Positions 13,865 to 22,604 are shown, numbered from the stretch's first letter. The stretch is 64,000 nucleotides of DNA from CAWHNT01 sp963830775 (GCA_963830775.1 CAWHNT010000012.1:1-64000); one strand, 5' to 3'. The notes: generated by a model not told the origin, from the sequence alone. Program-made: numbers and translations.

Positions 13865-13890
13865 CGGCGCTCCCTTCCACATCTGCCCGC

Positions 13891-14967
13891 CTAAGGCGTG
13901 ATGGCGACCTTGAGCACGCCGTCGCGCTGGTGGCTGAAGAGGTCGTAGGCCTCCACGATCTGGTCGAGCCTGAAGCGGTGCGTGACCATGGGGCGGAGGT
14001 CGACGCGGCCGCCGGCGATCACGGCCATCAGCCGCCGCATCCGCTCCTTGCCGCCGGGGCAGAGCGTGGTGACGATGCGGTGGTCGCCGAGGCCGGCCGC
14101 GAAGGCGCCGAGCGGGATGGTGAGGTCGGTCGAGTAGACGCCGAGGCTGGAGAGCGTGCCGCCCGGGCGCAGCACCCGCAAGGCGGCCTCGAACGTGGCC
14201 TGCGTGCCCAGGGCCTCGATCGCCACGTCCACCCCGCGGCCGCCGGTCAGCTCCATGATCGCGTCGACCGGGTTGACCGCACGGTAGTCCACGGTGTGGT
14301 CGGCGCCGAGCCTGCGCGCCGCCTCCAGCCGCTCGGGCACGGAGTCGACGGCGATGATGGTGGTCGCACCCTTGAGCTTCGCCCCGGCCGTGGCGCAGAG
14401 CCCGATCGGCCCTTGCGCGAACACCGCCACCATGTCGCCGATCCGGATCGCCCCGCTCTCGGCACCCGAGAAGCCGGTCGACATGATGTCGGGGCACATC
14501 AGGACCTGCTCGTCGCTGAGGTCCGCCGGCACCGGGGCAAGGTTGGCCATGGCGTCGGGGACCAGCACGTACTCGGCCTGGCAGCCGTCGATCGTGTTGC
14601 CGAACTTCCAGCCGCCGATCGCCTTCCAGCCATGCGCGGTGCCGGGCCCGTCCTGCGAGCCGCAGCCGCACAAGGAGGCAGCACTGTGGCCCGAGGGCGT
14701 GATGGCGCCGGCGATCACCCGCTGGCCTTCCCGATAGCCCTGCACGGCCGAGCCCAGCTTCTCGATGATGCCCACGGGCTCGTGCCCGACGGTGAGGCCT
14801 TTTGCGACCGGATACTCGCCCTTCAGGATGTGGACGTCGGTGCCGCAGATGGTCGTGGTGGTGATCCGCAGGAGCGCATCCAGCGGCCCGACCTCCGGGA
14901 CCGGCTTCTCCACCAGCTCGATCCGCCCGGGCTCGATGAACGCGGCCGCCTTCATGGTCCTTGCCAT
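13891..14967 (-). CDS. Zinc-dependent NAD(P) alcohol dehydrogenase
   Basis: 358 residues, medium-chain dehydrogenase. Catalytic zinc ligands are in TTICGTDVHILKGEYP and GHEPVGIIEKLG; the Rossmann segment is FAQGPIGLCATAGAKLKGAT; GGRGVDVAIEALG follows. HGWKAIGGWKFGNTIDG and the small-residue loop resemble the secondary-alcohol (isopropanol-type) dehydrogenase branch, in which the structural-zinc cysteines are absent, as here. The ATG at 14967 has aaggagagcaggc upstream. A perfect FNR-type box (15025-15038) is centred 64 bp before the start. It is probably co-transcribed with the pyruvate kinase. Confidence 0.85.
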   Translation of the reverse strand: MARTMKAAAFIEPGRIELVEKPVPEVGPLDALLRITTTTICGTDVHILKGEYPVAKGLTVGHEPVGIIEKLGSAVQGYREGQRVIAGAITPSGHSAASLCGCGSQDGPGTAHGWKAIGGWKFGNTIDGCQAEYVLVPDAMANLAPVPADLSDEQVLMCPDIMSTGFSGAESGAIRIGDMVAVFAQGPIGLCATAGAKLKGATTIIAVDSVPERLEAARRLGADHTVDYRAVNPVDAIMELTGGRGVDVAIEALGTQATFEAALRVLRPGGTLSSLGVYSTDLTIPLGAFAAGLGDHRIVTTLCPGGKERMRRLMAVIAGGRVDLRPMVTHRFRLDQIVEAYDLFSHQRDGVLKVAITP

Positions 14968-15024
14968 GCCTGCTCTCCTTGACTGTCGGTGCCGGCTTTA
15001 TGCGGCCGTCGATCTCGCTCCGCC

Positions 15025-15038
15025 TTGACTCTGGTCAA
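15025..15038. promoter_or_regulatory. FNR/FixK-type box upstream of alcohol dehydrogenase 1
   Basis: TTGACTCTGGTCAA is a perfect TTGAC-N4-GTCAA palindrome, centred about 64 bp before the ATG of the leftward dehydrogenase at 14967. It overlaps the stop codon of the small membrane protein. The placement fits activation from about -41 of a leftward promoter. Confidence 0.75.
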
Positions 15039-15265
15039 GCCGGACCGCCCGGCGCCTCCCGCTCCGCGGCACGACGCTGGAAAGCCGCCGCACGCTGCAG
15101 GGCGAAGCCGAGCACGGCGAGCCCGATCGCGAGCCAGCCGCTTTCCGGCCAGACGAGGATCAAGACGAGCGCCGCCAGCACGGCGGCATAGCAGCCGGCC
15201 GCGGCCCAGCCGAGGGCCGTGGCCCTGCGCAGCCGGGCCAGCTCGGGACTTCCTGCGTTCTGCAT
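15035..15265 (-). CDS. Small two-helix membrane protein, unknown function
   Basis: 76 residues from the ATG at 15265 (MQNAGSPEL), which is preceded by agggagctggcg. A charged N-terminus (ELARLRRA) is followed by two hydrophobic stretches, ALGWAAAGCYAAVLAALVLI and WLAIGLAVLGFALQ, then an Arg/Glu-rich tail (RAAAFQRRAAEREAP). It is probably an inner-membrane hairpin with both ends in the cytosol. The same FNR box that serves the rightward dehydrogenase (15316-15329) is centred 57 bp upstream of this start. No family was recognised. Confidence 0.55.
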   Translation of the reverse strand: MQNAGSPELARLRRATALGWAAAGCYAAVLAALVLILVWPESGWLAIGLAVLGFALQRAAAFQRRAAEREAPGGPA

Positions 15266-15315
15266 CGCCAGCTCCCTATCGCCTGCCAGCATGACGATGG
15301 CACCCTCCCACCACC

Positions 15316-15329
15316 TTGCGCCAGATCAA
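15316..15329. promoter_or_regulatory. FNR/FixK-type box between two divergent genes
   Basis: TTGCGCCAGATCAA. Its centre is 54 bp before the rightward dehydrogenase start (15376) and 57 bp before the leftward small membrane protein start (15265), so one site could drive both directions. The right half is a consensus ATCAA; the left half is TTGCG. Confidence 0.65.
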
Positions 15330-15375
15330 GGTCCGCCTGCGCCTGCCGGTGCAAACGGACGAAGGGAGGCCCGTC

Positions 15376-16398
15376 ATGCGCGCGATGCTGCTGGATGCAC
15401 CCGGCCGACCGTTGCGGGCCGTGGAGCTGCCGATGCCTGTGCCCGGCCCGGGCCAGGTGCTGGTCCGGGTCGAGGCCTGTGCCGTCTGCCGCACCGACCT
15501 CCACCTCGTCGATGGCGAGCTGCCCCATCCCAAGCTCCCGGTCATCCCGGGCCACGAGATCGTGGGCGAGGTCGTCCGCTGCGGGGCCGGGGTCGAGCGG
15601 CTCCGGCCCGGCCTGCGGGTGGGCATTCCCTGGCTCGGGCACAGCTGCGGCCGCTGCTGGTACTGCCTGCACGAGGCCGAGAACCTGTGCGACGCCCCGG
15701 GCTTCACCGGCTACACGATCGACGGCGGCTATGCCGAGCACACGGTGGCGGACGCGGCCTACTGCTTCCCGATCCCCGAGCCCTATGGCGCCGTCGAGGC
15801 CGCCCCGCTGCTCTGCGCCGGGCTGATCGGCTACCGCACGCTGATGATGGCCGGGCAGGCGGAGCGGCTGGGGATCTACGGCTTCGGGGCCGCGGCCCAC
15901 ATCGTGGCCCAGCTCGCCACCTTCCAGGGCAGGCGGGTCCATGCCTTCACCCGGCCCGGCGACGTGGCGGCCCAGGCCTTTGCGCGCGGGCTGGGTGCGG
16001 CCTGGGCCGGCGGGTCGGACGAGCCGCCGCCGGAGCCCCTGGATGCCGCCCTGATCTTCGCTCCCGTCGGCAGCCTGGTGCCCACCGCCCTGCAGGCCGT
16101 GCGCAAGGGCGGGACCGTGGTCTGCGGCGGCATCCACATGAGCGACATCCCGAGCTTCCCCTACCGCCAGCTCTGGGGGGAGCGGGTGCTGCGCTCGGTC
16201 GCCAATCTCACCCGGCGCGACGCCCTGGAGTTCCTGGCGCTGGCCCCGAAGGTGCCGGTCAGGACCGAGACCACCGTCTACCCGCTGGACCAGGCCAACC
16301 GGGCCCTGGACGATCTGCGGCACGGACGGCTGCAAGGGGCGGCCGTGCTGGTCCCGGCCCGAGGGCGGGAGCTCAGGTCCCCGAGCGCTGGCCCTTGA
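15376..16398 (+). CDS. Zinc-dependent alcohol dehydrogenase, AdhA-like
   Basis: 340 residues, uninterrupted. Catalytic zinc site: VEACAVCRTDLHLVDGELP and PVIPGHEIVGEVV. The structural-zinc cysteine cluster is complete: GHSCGRCWYCLHEAENLC. The coenzyme domain is IYGFGAAAHIVAQLA, a variant of the GxGxxG turn, then a substrate-side GGTVVCGGIHMSDIP. This matches the zinc-binding alcohol dehydrogenase subgroup seen in microaerobic/stress gene clusters. The ATG at 15376 follows gaagggaggcccgtc and the FNR box. The 3' end overlaps the convergent cytochrome gene by 26 bp. Confidence 0.85.
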   Translation: MRAMLLDAPGRPLRAVELPMPVPGPGQVLVRVEACAVCRTDLHLVDGELPHPKLPVIPGHEIVGEVVRCGAGVERLRPGLRVGIPWLGHSCGRCWYCLHEAENLCDAPGFTGYTIDGGYAEHTVADAAYCFPIPEPYGAVEAAPLLCAGLIGYRTLMMAGQAERLGIYGFGAAAHIVAQLATFQGRRVHAFTRPGDVAAQAFARGLGAAWAGGSDEPPPEPLDAALIFAPVGSLVPTALQAVRKGGTVVCGGIHMSDIPSFPYRQLWGERVLRSVANLTRRDALEFLALAPKVPVRTETTVYPLDQANRALDDLRHGRLQGAAVLVPARGRELRSPSAGP

Positions 16399-16768
16399 GC
16401 GTCAGGAGGTAGGCGATCAGGTCGTCGATCTGCTCGGGCGGCAGCCGCACGTCCGGCATGTTGGCGTGGGGCGTCTGCAGGAAGGCCCGCAGGGCCACCT
16501 CGGTCACCGCCGGATCGTCGGCCACCGCCTGGAAGGCCGGCACCTCGACGATGGCGGGGCCGTTCGGGTTCTGGGGATTGGGGTTCTCGATGGCCGATGT
16601 CTGGCGACTGCCGGCCTCCACCTCATGGCAATCGACGCACCAGCGTTCGGCCAGGGCCTGCCCCCGGTGAGGATCGCCCGGCAGGCCCTGCGCCTGGGCA
16701 GCACCCGCGAGCAGCGCCAGCGGGAGAAGGGTCAGGCCCCAGCGGCGGCATGAGGTTGGCATCTGCAC
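16373..16768 (-). CDS. Small periplasmic c-type cytochrome
   Basis: 131 residues with a Sec signal peptide (LLPLALLAGAAQAQG; cleavage probably after AQA) and one haem-binding motif, ERWCVDCHEVE. A Met ligand is likely in the C-terminal NMPDVRLPPEQIDDLIAYLL segment. It is a class I monohaem cytochrome that would carry electrons in the periplasm. It follows a second monohaem cytochrome by only a few bases, so the two are probably one operon. The ATG at 16762 (MPTSCRRW) is an alternative start. Confidence 0.8.
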   Translation of the reverse strand: MQMPTSCRRWGLTLLPLALLAGAAQAQGLPGDPHRGQALAERWCVDCHEVEAGSRQTSAIENPNPQNPNGPAIVEVPAFQAVADDPAVTEVALRAFLQTPHANMPDVRLPPEQIDDLIAYLLTLKGQRSGT

Positions 16769-16775
16769 TCTACCG

Positions 16776-17096
16776 TCAGCTCTTGCGCAGCGAGAGCATA
16801 TAGGCGGCCACGTCCTGCATCTGCGAGCGCTCGAGCGGCGGCGGCGGCATGGCCGGGTGGGACGGGCTGATCATGGTCTCGACGATGCGCTCCCGCGTCA
16901 TGTCGGGCCGGGCGGCCACGGCCATGAAGCTCGGCACGCCGTCGGGCACGGGCCCCGGCTGGTCGGCGCTGACGAGGTGGCAGGAGCTGCACATCCGCTG
17001 GGCCAATACCCGCCCCGCCACGGCATCGCCCTCCTGCGCCATGGCCGGTGCCGCAGCGAGGCAGGCCAGCAGGGCCAGCCGAAGTCGGTTGCGCAT
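16776..17096 (-). CDS. Small periplasmic c-type cytochrome
   Basis: 106 residues. The signal peptide LALLACLAAAPAMAQEG is followed by the haem motif RMCSSCHLVS and a C-terminal PAMPPPPLERSQMQDVAAYM that supplies the probable axial Met. The ATG at 17096 is preferred, with ggggaggcgtg upstream; a GTG lies one codon earlier. It is paired with the adjacent cytochrome, so both probably serve one electron-transfer step. The partner is not identifiable from the window; the dehydrogenases nearby are soluble NAD enzymes and do not need them. Confidence 0.8.
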   Translation of the reverse strand: MRNRLRLALLACLAAAPAMAQEGDAVAGRVLAQRMCSSCHLVSADQPGPVPDGVPSFMAVAARPDMTRERIVETMISPSHPAMPPPPLERSQMQDVAAYMLSLRKS

Positions 17097-17113
17097 CACG
17101 CCTCCCCGGGCAG

Positions 17114-17959
17114 TCAGTGCGAGAACAGGACGGGCACGGTCATCTGCTGGAGGATCCTGCGGGTGGTGCCGCCCAGGACCACCTCGCGCAGGCGGGCATG
17201 GCCATAGCCGCCCATTACCAGGAGGCCGGCCCCTTCGTCGACCGCCCGGTCGAGCAGCACGTCGGCCACGCTGAGGCCGCCGCTGGGCACGGTCGCGACC
17301 TCGACCCGCACGCCGTGGCGGGCGAGATGGGCTGCCATGTCCGCACCGGGCCGCTCACCGAGCCCGCCGGCGAGACGGTCGGGGTCGACCACGACCAGGG
17401 ACACGCCCTGGTCGGCCTTGACCAGGAGCGGCAGCGCGTCGTGAACCGCTCGTGCCGCCTCGTGCGAGCCGTCCCAGGCCACGATCGCCCGCGTCGGGGG
17501 CATGGGCCCCCTGGTGCCGATATAGGGGATGACGAGGGCCGGGCGGCCGCTGGCCATGAACGCGGCCTCGACGAAGGCCTGCCCCGGGTCCTGCGGGTTG
17601 TCCGGGTCGGGCTGGCCGACCATGACGAGGTCGGCGCGCCGGGCATGCCATGCCAGGAGGCCGGGCAGCTCCTCGGCCCGGGCGGTCAGGGCATGGCCCT
17701 CGGCCGGGACCGCGGAGGCGACACGGGCCACGGCCTGGGCAACCACCCGCTCCGCCTCGGCCCTGGCTTCCGCCGCCAGCTGATGCAGGAGCTCGGGTGG
17801 CATGTGGATGCCCACCGCACTGGCGAGATAGGGCTCGGGCGCCAGACCCAGGAGCGTCAGCCGCGCCCCGCACGACTGCGCCAGCCGGACCGCCGCATCG
17901 AGGCGGGCTTCCGCGGCCCGGCTCTGTCCGACATGCACCAGCAGATCCGTCATTCCCAT
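17114..17959 (-). CDS. Tandem-domain universal stress protein
   Basis: 281 residues with two UspA folds. The first half starts MGMTDLLVHVGQS and keeps the fold but no clear ATP motif. The second starts RAIVAWDGSHEAARAVHDAL and carries the nucleotide-binding signature GGYGHARLREVVLGGTTR and the C-terminal VPVLFSH. Such proteins are induced by oxygen or energy limitation and act in the cytosol. The ATG at 17959 is preceded by aagggagaccgtgcg. A closely related gene lies just upstream on the same strand. Confidence 0.85.
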   Translation of the reverse strand: MGMTDLLVHVGQSRAAEARLDAAVRLAQSCGARLTLLGLAPEPYLASAVGIHMPPELLHQLAAEARAEAERVVAQAVARVASAVPAEGHALTARAEELPGLLAWHARRADLVMVGQPDPDNPQDPGQAFVEAAFMASGRPALVIPYIGTRGPMPPTRAIVAWDGSHEAARAVHDALPLLVKADQGVSLVVVDPDRLAGGLGERPGADMAAHLARHGVRVEVATVPSGGLSVADVLLDRAVDEGAGLLVMGGYGHARLREVVLGGTTRRILQQMTVPVLFSH

Positions 17960-17986
17960 CGCACGGTCTCCCTTCCCTCTGTGGGG

Positions 17987-18058
17987 TCAGCCCCAGAGCA
18001 GGCCGGTCAGCCACTCGTCGAGCGCCGGCCCCTTCACCGGGGCACCCGTGGCGCTCAT
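17987..18058 (-). CDS. Possible 23-residue small protein
   Basis: A short open frame, MSATGAPVKGPALDEWLTGL followed by LWG, from an ATG at 18058 with gggaagaacg in ribosome-binding position and a TGA 28 bp before the next start. It fills the gap between two universal stress protein genes with suitable spacing on both sides. It has an amphipathic, Trp-containing C-terminus. No family was recognised. It could equally be the chance remnant of a larger gene. Confidence 0.3.
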   Translation of the reverse strand: MSATGAPVKGPALDEWLTGLLWG

Positions 18059-18101
18059 CGTTCTTCCCGCCATTGGCCAGCCGGCCGGACCGAAGCCGGG
18101 C

Positions 18102-18914
18102 TCAGCCGCTGAACAGCACCGGCAGGGTGGCGTGATGCAGCACATGCCGGGTCGCACCGCCGACCACGAGCTCGCGTAAACGCGAATGCCCGTAGGCGCC
18201 CATCACCAGGAGATCGGCCCGATCCGCCGCCGCCCGGGCCAGCAGGATCTCGCCCGCGTGCAGGTCGCCGCCCGCCAGCCGCTCGGCCCGGACCGGGACC
18301 CCGTGCCGCCGCAGCATCCCGGCCGCGTCGTCGAGGCCGGCACCGGCCACCTCGCCGACCGCGCACAGCACTACCCGCTCCGCCGCCCGCAGGAATGGCA
18401 GCGCGTCGTGCGCCGCCCGTGCCGCTTCCCGTTTCCCGTTCCAGGCCACCAGCACCCTGCCGCCGGTCACGCTCGACACCCCGGGCGGCACCATCACCAC
18501 CGGCACCCCGGCCGCGCTCACCAGGTCCTCGACCAGCGAGGTCCCCTCGCCGAATCCGGGCCTGCGCCCGCCGGCGACGACAAGGTCCGCGCTGCGGGCG
18601 GCCGCGGCCAGAGCGAGGCCGTCCCAGCCCGCGCCATCGCGCCAGGCGACCTTCGGGCCTTCCTCGCCGCAGACCCGGTGGAAGACCGCCAGGGCGCGCT
18701 CGCGGATCTCGAGATGCGCCTGCCGCTGCGCCTCGAGCGTCTCGGGCGGGATGTAGACGGAGAGGTCGCCGGCGGCGAACGGGACCGCGAACGTCGCCAC
18801 GTGCATGCCGACCAGCATGGCACCGAACCGCAGCGCGAGCTCCCGCGCCGCTGCCAGCCGCTCCTCCGCCGCAGCCTCCGCGCTCAGCTCGACCAGAATG
18901 GTCCGGTAGCTCAT
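18102..18914 (-). CDS. Tandem-domain universal stress protein
   Basis: 270 residues with two UspA folds: MSYRTILVELSAEAAAEERL at the start, VLVAWNGKREAARAAHDALP opening the second domain, and the ATP-binding signature GAYGHSRLRELVVGGATRHV before the C-terminal LPVLFSG. It is a paralogue of the downstream 281-residue protein. The ATG at 18914 is followed directly by the conserved YRTILV strand. An FNR-type box is centred 63 bp upstream (18971-18984), so both stress genes and the cytochromes may be read from this promoter. Confidence 0.85.
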   Translation of the reverse strand: MSYRTILVELSAEAAAEERLAAARELALRFGAMLVGMHVATFAVPFAAGDLSVYIPPETLEAQRQAHLEIRERALAVFHRVCGEEGPKVAWRDGAGWDGLALAAAARSADLVVAGGRRPGFGEGTSLVEDLVSAAGVPVVMVPPGVSSVTGGRVLVAWNGKREAARAAHDALPFLRAAERVVLCAVGEVAGAGLDDAAGMLRRHGVPVRAERLAGGDLHAGEILLARAAADRADLLVMGAYGHSRLRELVVGGATRHVLHHATLPVLFSG

Positions 18915-18970
18915 CGCATCCTTCCGCGGTTCACCGACGGCAGGATGCGCAGATCAGGCGGGCCCTCGCC

Positions 18971-18984
18971 TTGCGCTGGATCAA
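18971..18984. promoter_or_regulatory. FNR/FixK-type box upstream of the universal stress protein genes
   Basis: TTGCGCTGGATCAA, centred 63 bp before the leftward start at 18914. The right half ATCAA is consensus and the left half is TTGCG, the same variant as in two other sites of the cluster. Confidence 0.65.
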
Positions 18985-19029
18985 TTCGGGGCCACGAGTG
19001 CGGCTGGCCTACCGACCGCCTGCGGCTCA

Positions 19030-19190
19030 GGCCGGTCATGATCTCGACCTTGCGCACTTCTGCCTTGGCGTCGGCCTTGGGGGCAGGACGACGGTGAGGA
19101 CGCCGTCCTCGAGACTGGCCTCGATCCGCTCCCAGGGGGCACCCGGAAGGGCTGCCGGTGCTCGGGCCCGCCCCCGGGAGCTACGTGCTG
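19030..19190 (-). pseudogene. Hsp20 small heat-shock protein, C-terminal remnant
   Basis: Minus-strand translation gives WERIEASLEDGVLTVVLPP and, after a one-base frame change, KADAKAEVRKVEIMTG. This is the end of an alpha-crystallin domain (the LEDGVLTVVLP strand and the KVEI tail are typical). Nothing resembling the first two thirds of the domain is present before the neighbouring CBS gene. The fragment is therefore both truncated and frameshifted. Hsp20 genes commonly sit in this type of stress cluster. Confidence 0.5.
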
Positions 19191-19203
19191 GAGCCTTGAG
19201 GGC

Positions 19204-19641
19204 CTACCACAGGCGCTCGGCCACGGCGTGGCGCTCGTCCAGCTCCCACTGCATGGCCAGCACCGCGCCGAACGGCAGATGCCGGGTCGAGATCACCCCG
19301 ATCACCCGGCCGTCCTCGAGCACCGGCAGGTAGCGGTAGCTGAACTCGTCCATCTTGCGGATCGCCTCCTTGACCGGCTCGTCCGCCCGGACCGTGTCGG
19401 GGTTGCGCGTCATCACCTCGCGCAGGTGCGTGCGCTCCAGGCTCTTCTCAGCGGCGGCGACGCGGGTGAGCAGGTCGCGCTCGGTGAAGATGCCGAGGAG
19501 GCGCTCGCCTTCCATCACCAGGATGCTGCCGCAGCCGTTCTCCGCCATCAGCCTGGCGGCGGCATGCACCGTGCTCTCGGGGCCTGCGCGGACCACGCGG
19601 CGGTCGCGCTCGAGCATCTCCCGGATGGGGCGGGTGGGCAT
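19204..19641 (-). CDS. CBS-domain pair protein
   Basis: 145 residues made of two CBS motifs. CBS1: VHAAARLMAENGCGSILVME, then GIFTERDLLTRV. CBS2: VREVMT-type MTRNPDTVRADEPVKEAIRK, then YRYLPVLEDGRVIGVIS. Stand-alone CBS pairs bind adenine nucleotides and serve as energy sensors. The ATG at 19641 follows a purine-rich gagaggagagaacc. It lies 12 bp after the PEP synthase stop on the same strand, so it is probably co-transcribed with it. Confidence 0.85.
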   Translation of the reverse strand: MPTRPIREMLERDRRVVRAGPESTVHAAARLMAENGCGSILVMEGERLLGIFTERDLLTRVAAAEKSLERTHLREVMTRNPDTVRADEPVKEAIRKMDEFSYRYLPVLEDGRVIGVISTRHLPFGAVLAMQWELDERHAVAERLW

Positions 19642-19653
19642 GGTTCTCTCCTC

Positions 19654-22093
19654 TCAGATCTCGTTGGCCGACGATGGCCGCGCTGGCCTGCCCTGCCGGG
19701 CCTCGGCCGTCCGGACGGTGCCGATCGTGCGCAGCAGCACGTCCGGCGTCACGCTGATCGTGTCGATCCCGCAGCCGACCAGGAATTCCGCCATCTCCGG
19801 ATAGTCGGACGGTGCCTGGCCGCAGATGCCGCAATGCCGGCCGTTGCGCCTGGCGCCTTCGACGGCCTGCCGCAGGAAGGCCATCACCGCCGGGTCGCGC
19901 TCGTCGAAGTCGAAGGCCACCATCTGGCTGTCGCGGTCGACCCCCAGCGTGAGCTGGGTCAGGTCGTTGGAGCCGATCGAGAACCCGTCGAACCGCCGGC
20001 TGAACTCGTCGATCAGGATCACGTTCGAAGGGATCTCGCACATCACGTAGAGCTCGAGCCCGTCCTTGCCGCGAACGAGCCCCTCCTCCTCCATCGCCGC
20101 CAGCACGCGGTCGGCCTCGTCGAGGCGCCGGCAGAACGGGACCATGACCTTGAGGTTCTTGAGGCCCATCGTCTCGCGGACCCGGCGCATCGCCGCGCAT
20201 TCCATGGCGAAGGCCTCGCGATAGGCCGGGTGGGCATAGCGCGCGGCACCGCGGAACCCGATCATCGGGTTCTCCTCGCGCGGCTCGAAGTCCTGGCCGC
20301 CCAGGAGGGCCGCATACTCGTTGGTCTTGAAGTCCGAGAGCCGGACGATGACCTCCCGCGGCCAGAAGGCGGCGGCGATGGTGCCCACACCCTCGGCGAG
20401 CCGGGTGACGAAGTAGTCCCGGCCCGAAGGCCAGCCCTCGACCAGGGCCGCGATCCGCTGCCGCGCGGCAGCGTCGGTCACCCGCTCCGGATGGAGCAGG
20501 GCCATCGGATGCGCCTTGACGTGCTCGTTGATGATGAACTCGAGCCGGGCCAGCCCCACGCCGTCCGCCGGCAGGGACGACAGGCCGAAGGCGAGCTCCG
20601 GGTTGCCGAGATTGATCATGACCCTGGTGGCGGGGCGCTCCACGGTGGCGAGATCCGTCCGCCTCACCTCGAACGGCACCCGCCCGGCATAGACGAGGCC
20701 GGTATCGCCCTCGGCACAGGAGACGGTCACCAGGGCACCGTCCCTGACGGCCGTCGTGGCGCTCTCGGCCCCGACCACGGCCGGGATGCCGAGCTCGCGC
20801 GCCACGATCGCGGCATGGCAGGTGCGCCCGCCGCGATTGGTGACGATCGCGGCCGCCCGCTTCATCACCGGCTCCCAGTCGGGCGTGGTCGTGTCGGCGA
20901 CCAGCACCTCGCCGTCGCTGGAAGCTCTCCAGCTGGCGCGGGTCGGCGACGAGGCGGGCACGGCCGGCGGCGGCCTTGGTGCCGACGGCACGGCCGCGGG
21001 CCAGCACCTCGCCCTTGCCGGTGACCAGATACTCCTCGATGACGCCCACCGCCTGCTGCGAGGTCACCGTCTCCGGCCGGGCCTGGACGATGTAGAGCTG
21101 GTGGTCGAGGCCGTCCAAGGCCCACTCGATGTCCATGGGCGTGGGCCGGCCGGCGTGCCGGGAGTAGTGATCCTCGATGCGGATGGCATCGTCGGCGAGC
21201 TGCAGCACCTGCTCGTCGGCGAGGCAGAAGCGGCGCCGCTCCTCCTCGCTCGTCGGCCGGTTGACCACCGGCTCGCGGGTGCGCCCCTCGGCATAGACCA
21301 TCTTGATCTTCTTGGCACCCAGGGCACGGCGCAGCACGCAGCGGAAGCCTTGCCGGTAGGTGGGCTTGTGGACGTAGAACTCGTCCACGTCGACCGCACC
21401 CTGGACCACGTTCTCGCCGATGCCCCAGGCACCGGTGATGAACACCGCGTCCTTGAAGCCGGTCTCGGTGTCGACCGAGAACATCACGCCCGAGCTTGCG
21501 AGGTCCGAGCGGACCATCTTCTGCACGCCGACCGAGAGGGCGACCTTGAAGTGGTCGAAGCCCTTGTCGATCCGGTAGGAGATCGCCCGGTCGGTGAACA
21601 GCGAGGCCTGGCAGCGGCGCACGGCATCCAGCAGCAGTGCCGCCCCGCGCACGTTCAGGTAGCTCTCGTGCTGGCCGGCGAAGCTCGCCGTCGGCAGGTC
21701 CTCGGCCGTGGCCGAGCTGCGGACCGCCACCGAGAGATCCTCGCCGTATTCCTCCTGCAGCTCCAGGTACGCCGCCAGTACCTCGGCTTCCGCCTCCCGC
21801 GGCAGGCCAGCGGCGTAGACGATCTCGCGGCAGCGGGCTCCGGCACGGGCAAGCGCCCGCACATCGCCCTTGTCGAGCCCGTCCAGTGCTGCGTGCAGCC
21901 TGGGCCAGGCATCCGCCGCGGAGAGCGCATCCCGGAAGGCCTGGGCGGTGACGGCAAAACCGTTCGGGACCCGCACGCCCAGCGGCACGAGCTCCCGGAC
22001 CATCTCGCCCAGGCTCGCGTTCTTGCCGCCGACCAGCGGGACATCGCCGATCGAGAGCTCCTTGAACCAGCGGACGTAGTGCTTCTCGGGCAT
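19654..22093 (-). CDS. ppsA: Phosphoenolpyruvate synthase (one frameshift)
   Basis: Converts pyruvate + ATP to PEP + AMP + Pi. The N-terminal ATP-binding domain (VGGKNASLGEMVREL, VAVRSSATAEDLPTASFAGQ, QLYIVQARPETV) is followed by the swivelling phosphohistidine domain (NRGGRTCHAAIVARELGIPA, catalytic His) and the PEP/pyruvate barrel (GVGLARLEFIINEHVKAHP, ENPMIGFRGAARYAHP, FSIGSNDLTQLTLGVDRDS, CGICGQAPSDYPEMAEFL). The frame changes near 20925, where one extra base fits. ATG 22093 (MPEKHYVRWF) has cccggagctcgcc upstream; the longer start at 22117 is less likely. An FNR box is centred 66 bp before the start. It opposes the nearby pyruvate kinase. Confidence 0.88.
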
Positions 22094-22152
22094 GGCGAGC
22101 TCCGGGTGACCGTTCACCGCCCCAGACGATAGCTTCCCGAGCCGGCACCGCC

Positions 22153-22166
22153 TTGCGCTAGGTCAA
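22153..22166. promoter_or_regulatory. FNR/FixK-type box upstream of PEP synthase
   Basis: TTGCGCTAGGTCAA, centred about 66 bp before the leftward start at 22093. Same spacing and orientation as the sites upstream of the dehydrogenase and stress-protein genes. Confidence 0.65.
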
Positions 22167-22222
22167 GTCGGCCCATGCCGCGCTCCTCCAAACGGTGCGG
22201 CCCGCATGGGCGTCTCCGTGGC

Positions 22223-22528
22223 TCAGTGCAGACGCTTCCCCGCGGCACCGTGCGCCGGTGCTGCAGCCTGCGGGACGGCATGCCCGAGCCCGAGCGCATG
22301 GGCCACCGCCTCCCGCAGCCCCTCATCGTCGCGGCACAGGGCGGCGACGATCCCCAGCGTGGTGGCGGCGAGGCCCTGGAAGGACCAGCGGCAGTCCACG
22401 AAGCTGTTGTCCACGAGGTGAACGGCACGGCCGTCGATCACCAGCTCGCACCCGACGAAGCTGCAGCCCTCGAAGCCGCCCTCGGCGACCACGACCCGCT
22501 CACCGTTGAACTGCCTGCCGACGATCAT
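22223..22528 (-). CDS. Small hypothetical protein with pentapeptide-like strand
   Basis: 101 residues from the ATG at 22528 (MIVGRQFNGERVVV), chosen because ggag lies 12 bases upstream and the frame before it is not conserved-looking. The N-terminal half, VAEGGFEGCSFVGCELVIDG, then VDNSFVDCRWSFQG, looks like a short beta-helix or pentapeptide-type repeat. The second half is helical (LGIVAALCRDDEGLREAVAH). No enzyme motif is seen. It has its own FNR-type box (22591-22604) and so belongs to the same regulon as its neighbours. Confidence 0.6.
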   Translation of the reverse strand: MIVGRQFNGERVVVAEGGFEGCSFVGCELVIDGRAVHLVDNSFVDCRWSFQGLAATTLGIVAALCRDDEGLREAVAHALGLGHAVPQAAAPAHGAAGKRLH

Positions 22529-22590
22529 TGCCCGGTCCACTCCTGATGCGCAGTGCGACACGGGGATCGTCGCCGGCGGCCCGGCCCGCC

Positions 22591-22604
22591 TTGATCCAGG
22601 TCAA
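22591..22604. promoter_or_regulatory. FNR/FixK-type box upstream of the small hypothetical gene
   Basis: TTGATCCAGGTCAA, the closest match in the window to the classical TTGAT-N4-ATCAA site (one mismatch). Centred about 69 bp before the leftward start at 22528, and just after the polyphosphate kinase stop at 22667. Confidence 0.75.

Noticed and set aside
12389..14671. A 760-residue frame joining the dehydrogenase region to pyruvate kinase
   Set aside because: The first part is an out-of-frame reading of the dehydrogenase. The proper pyruvate kinase start is the ATG at 13864 with its own ribosome site.
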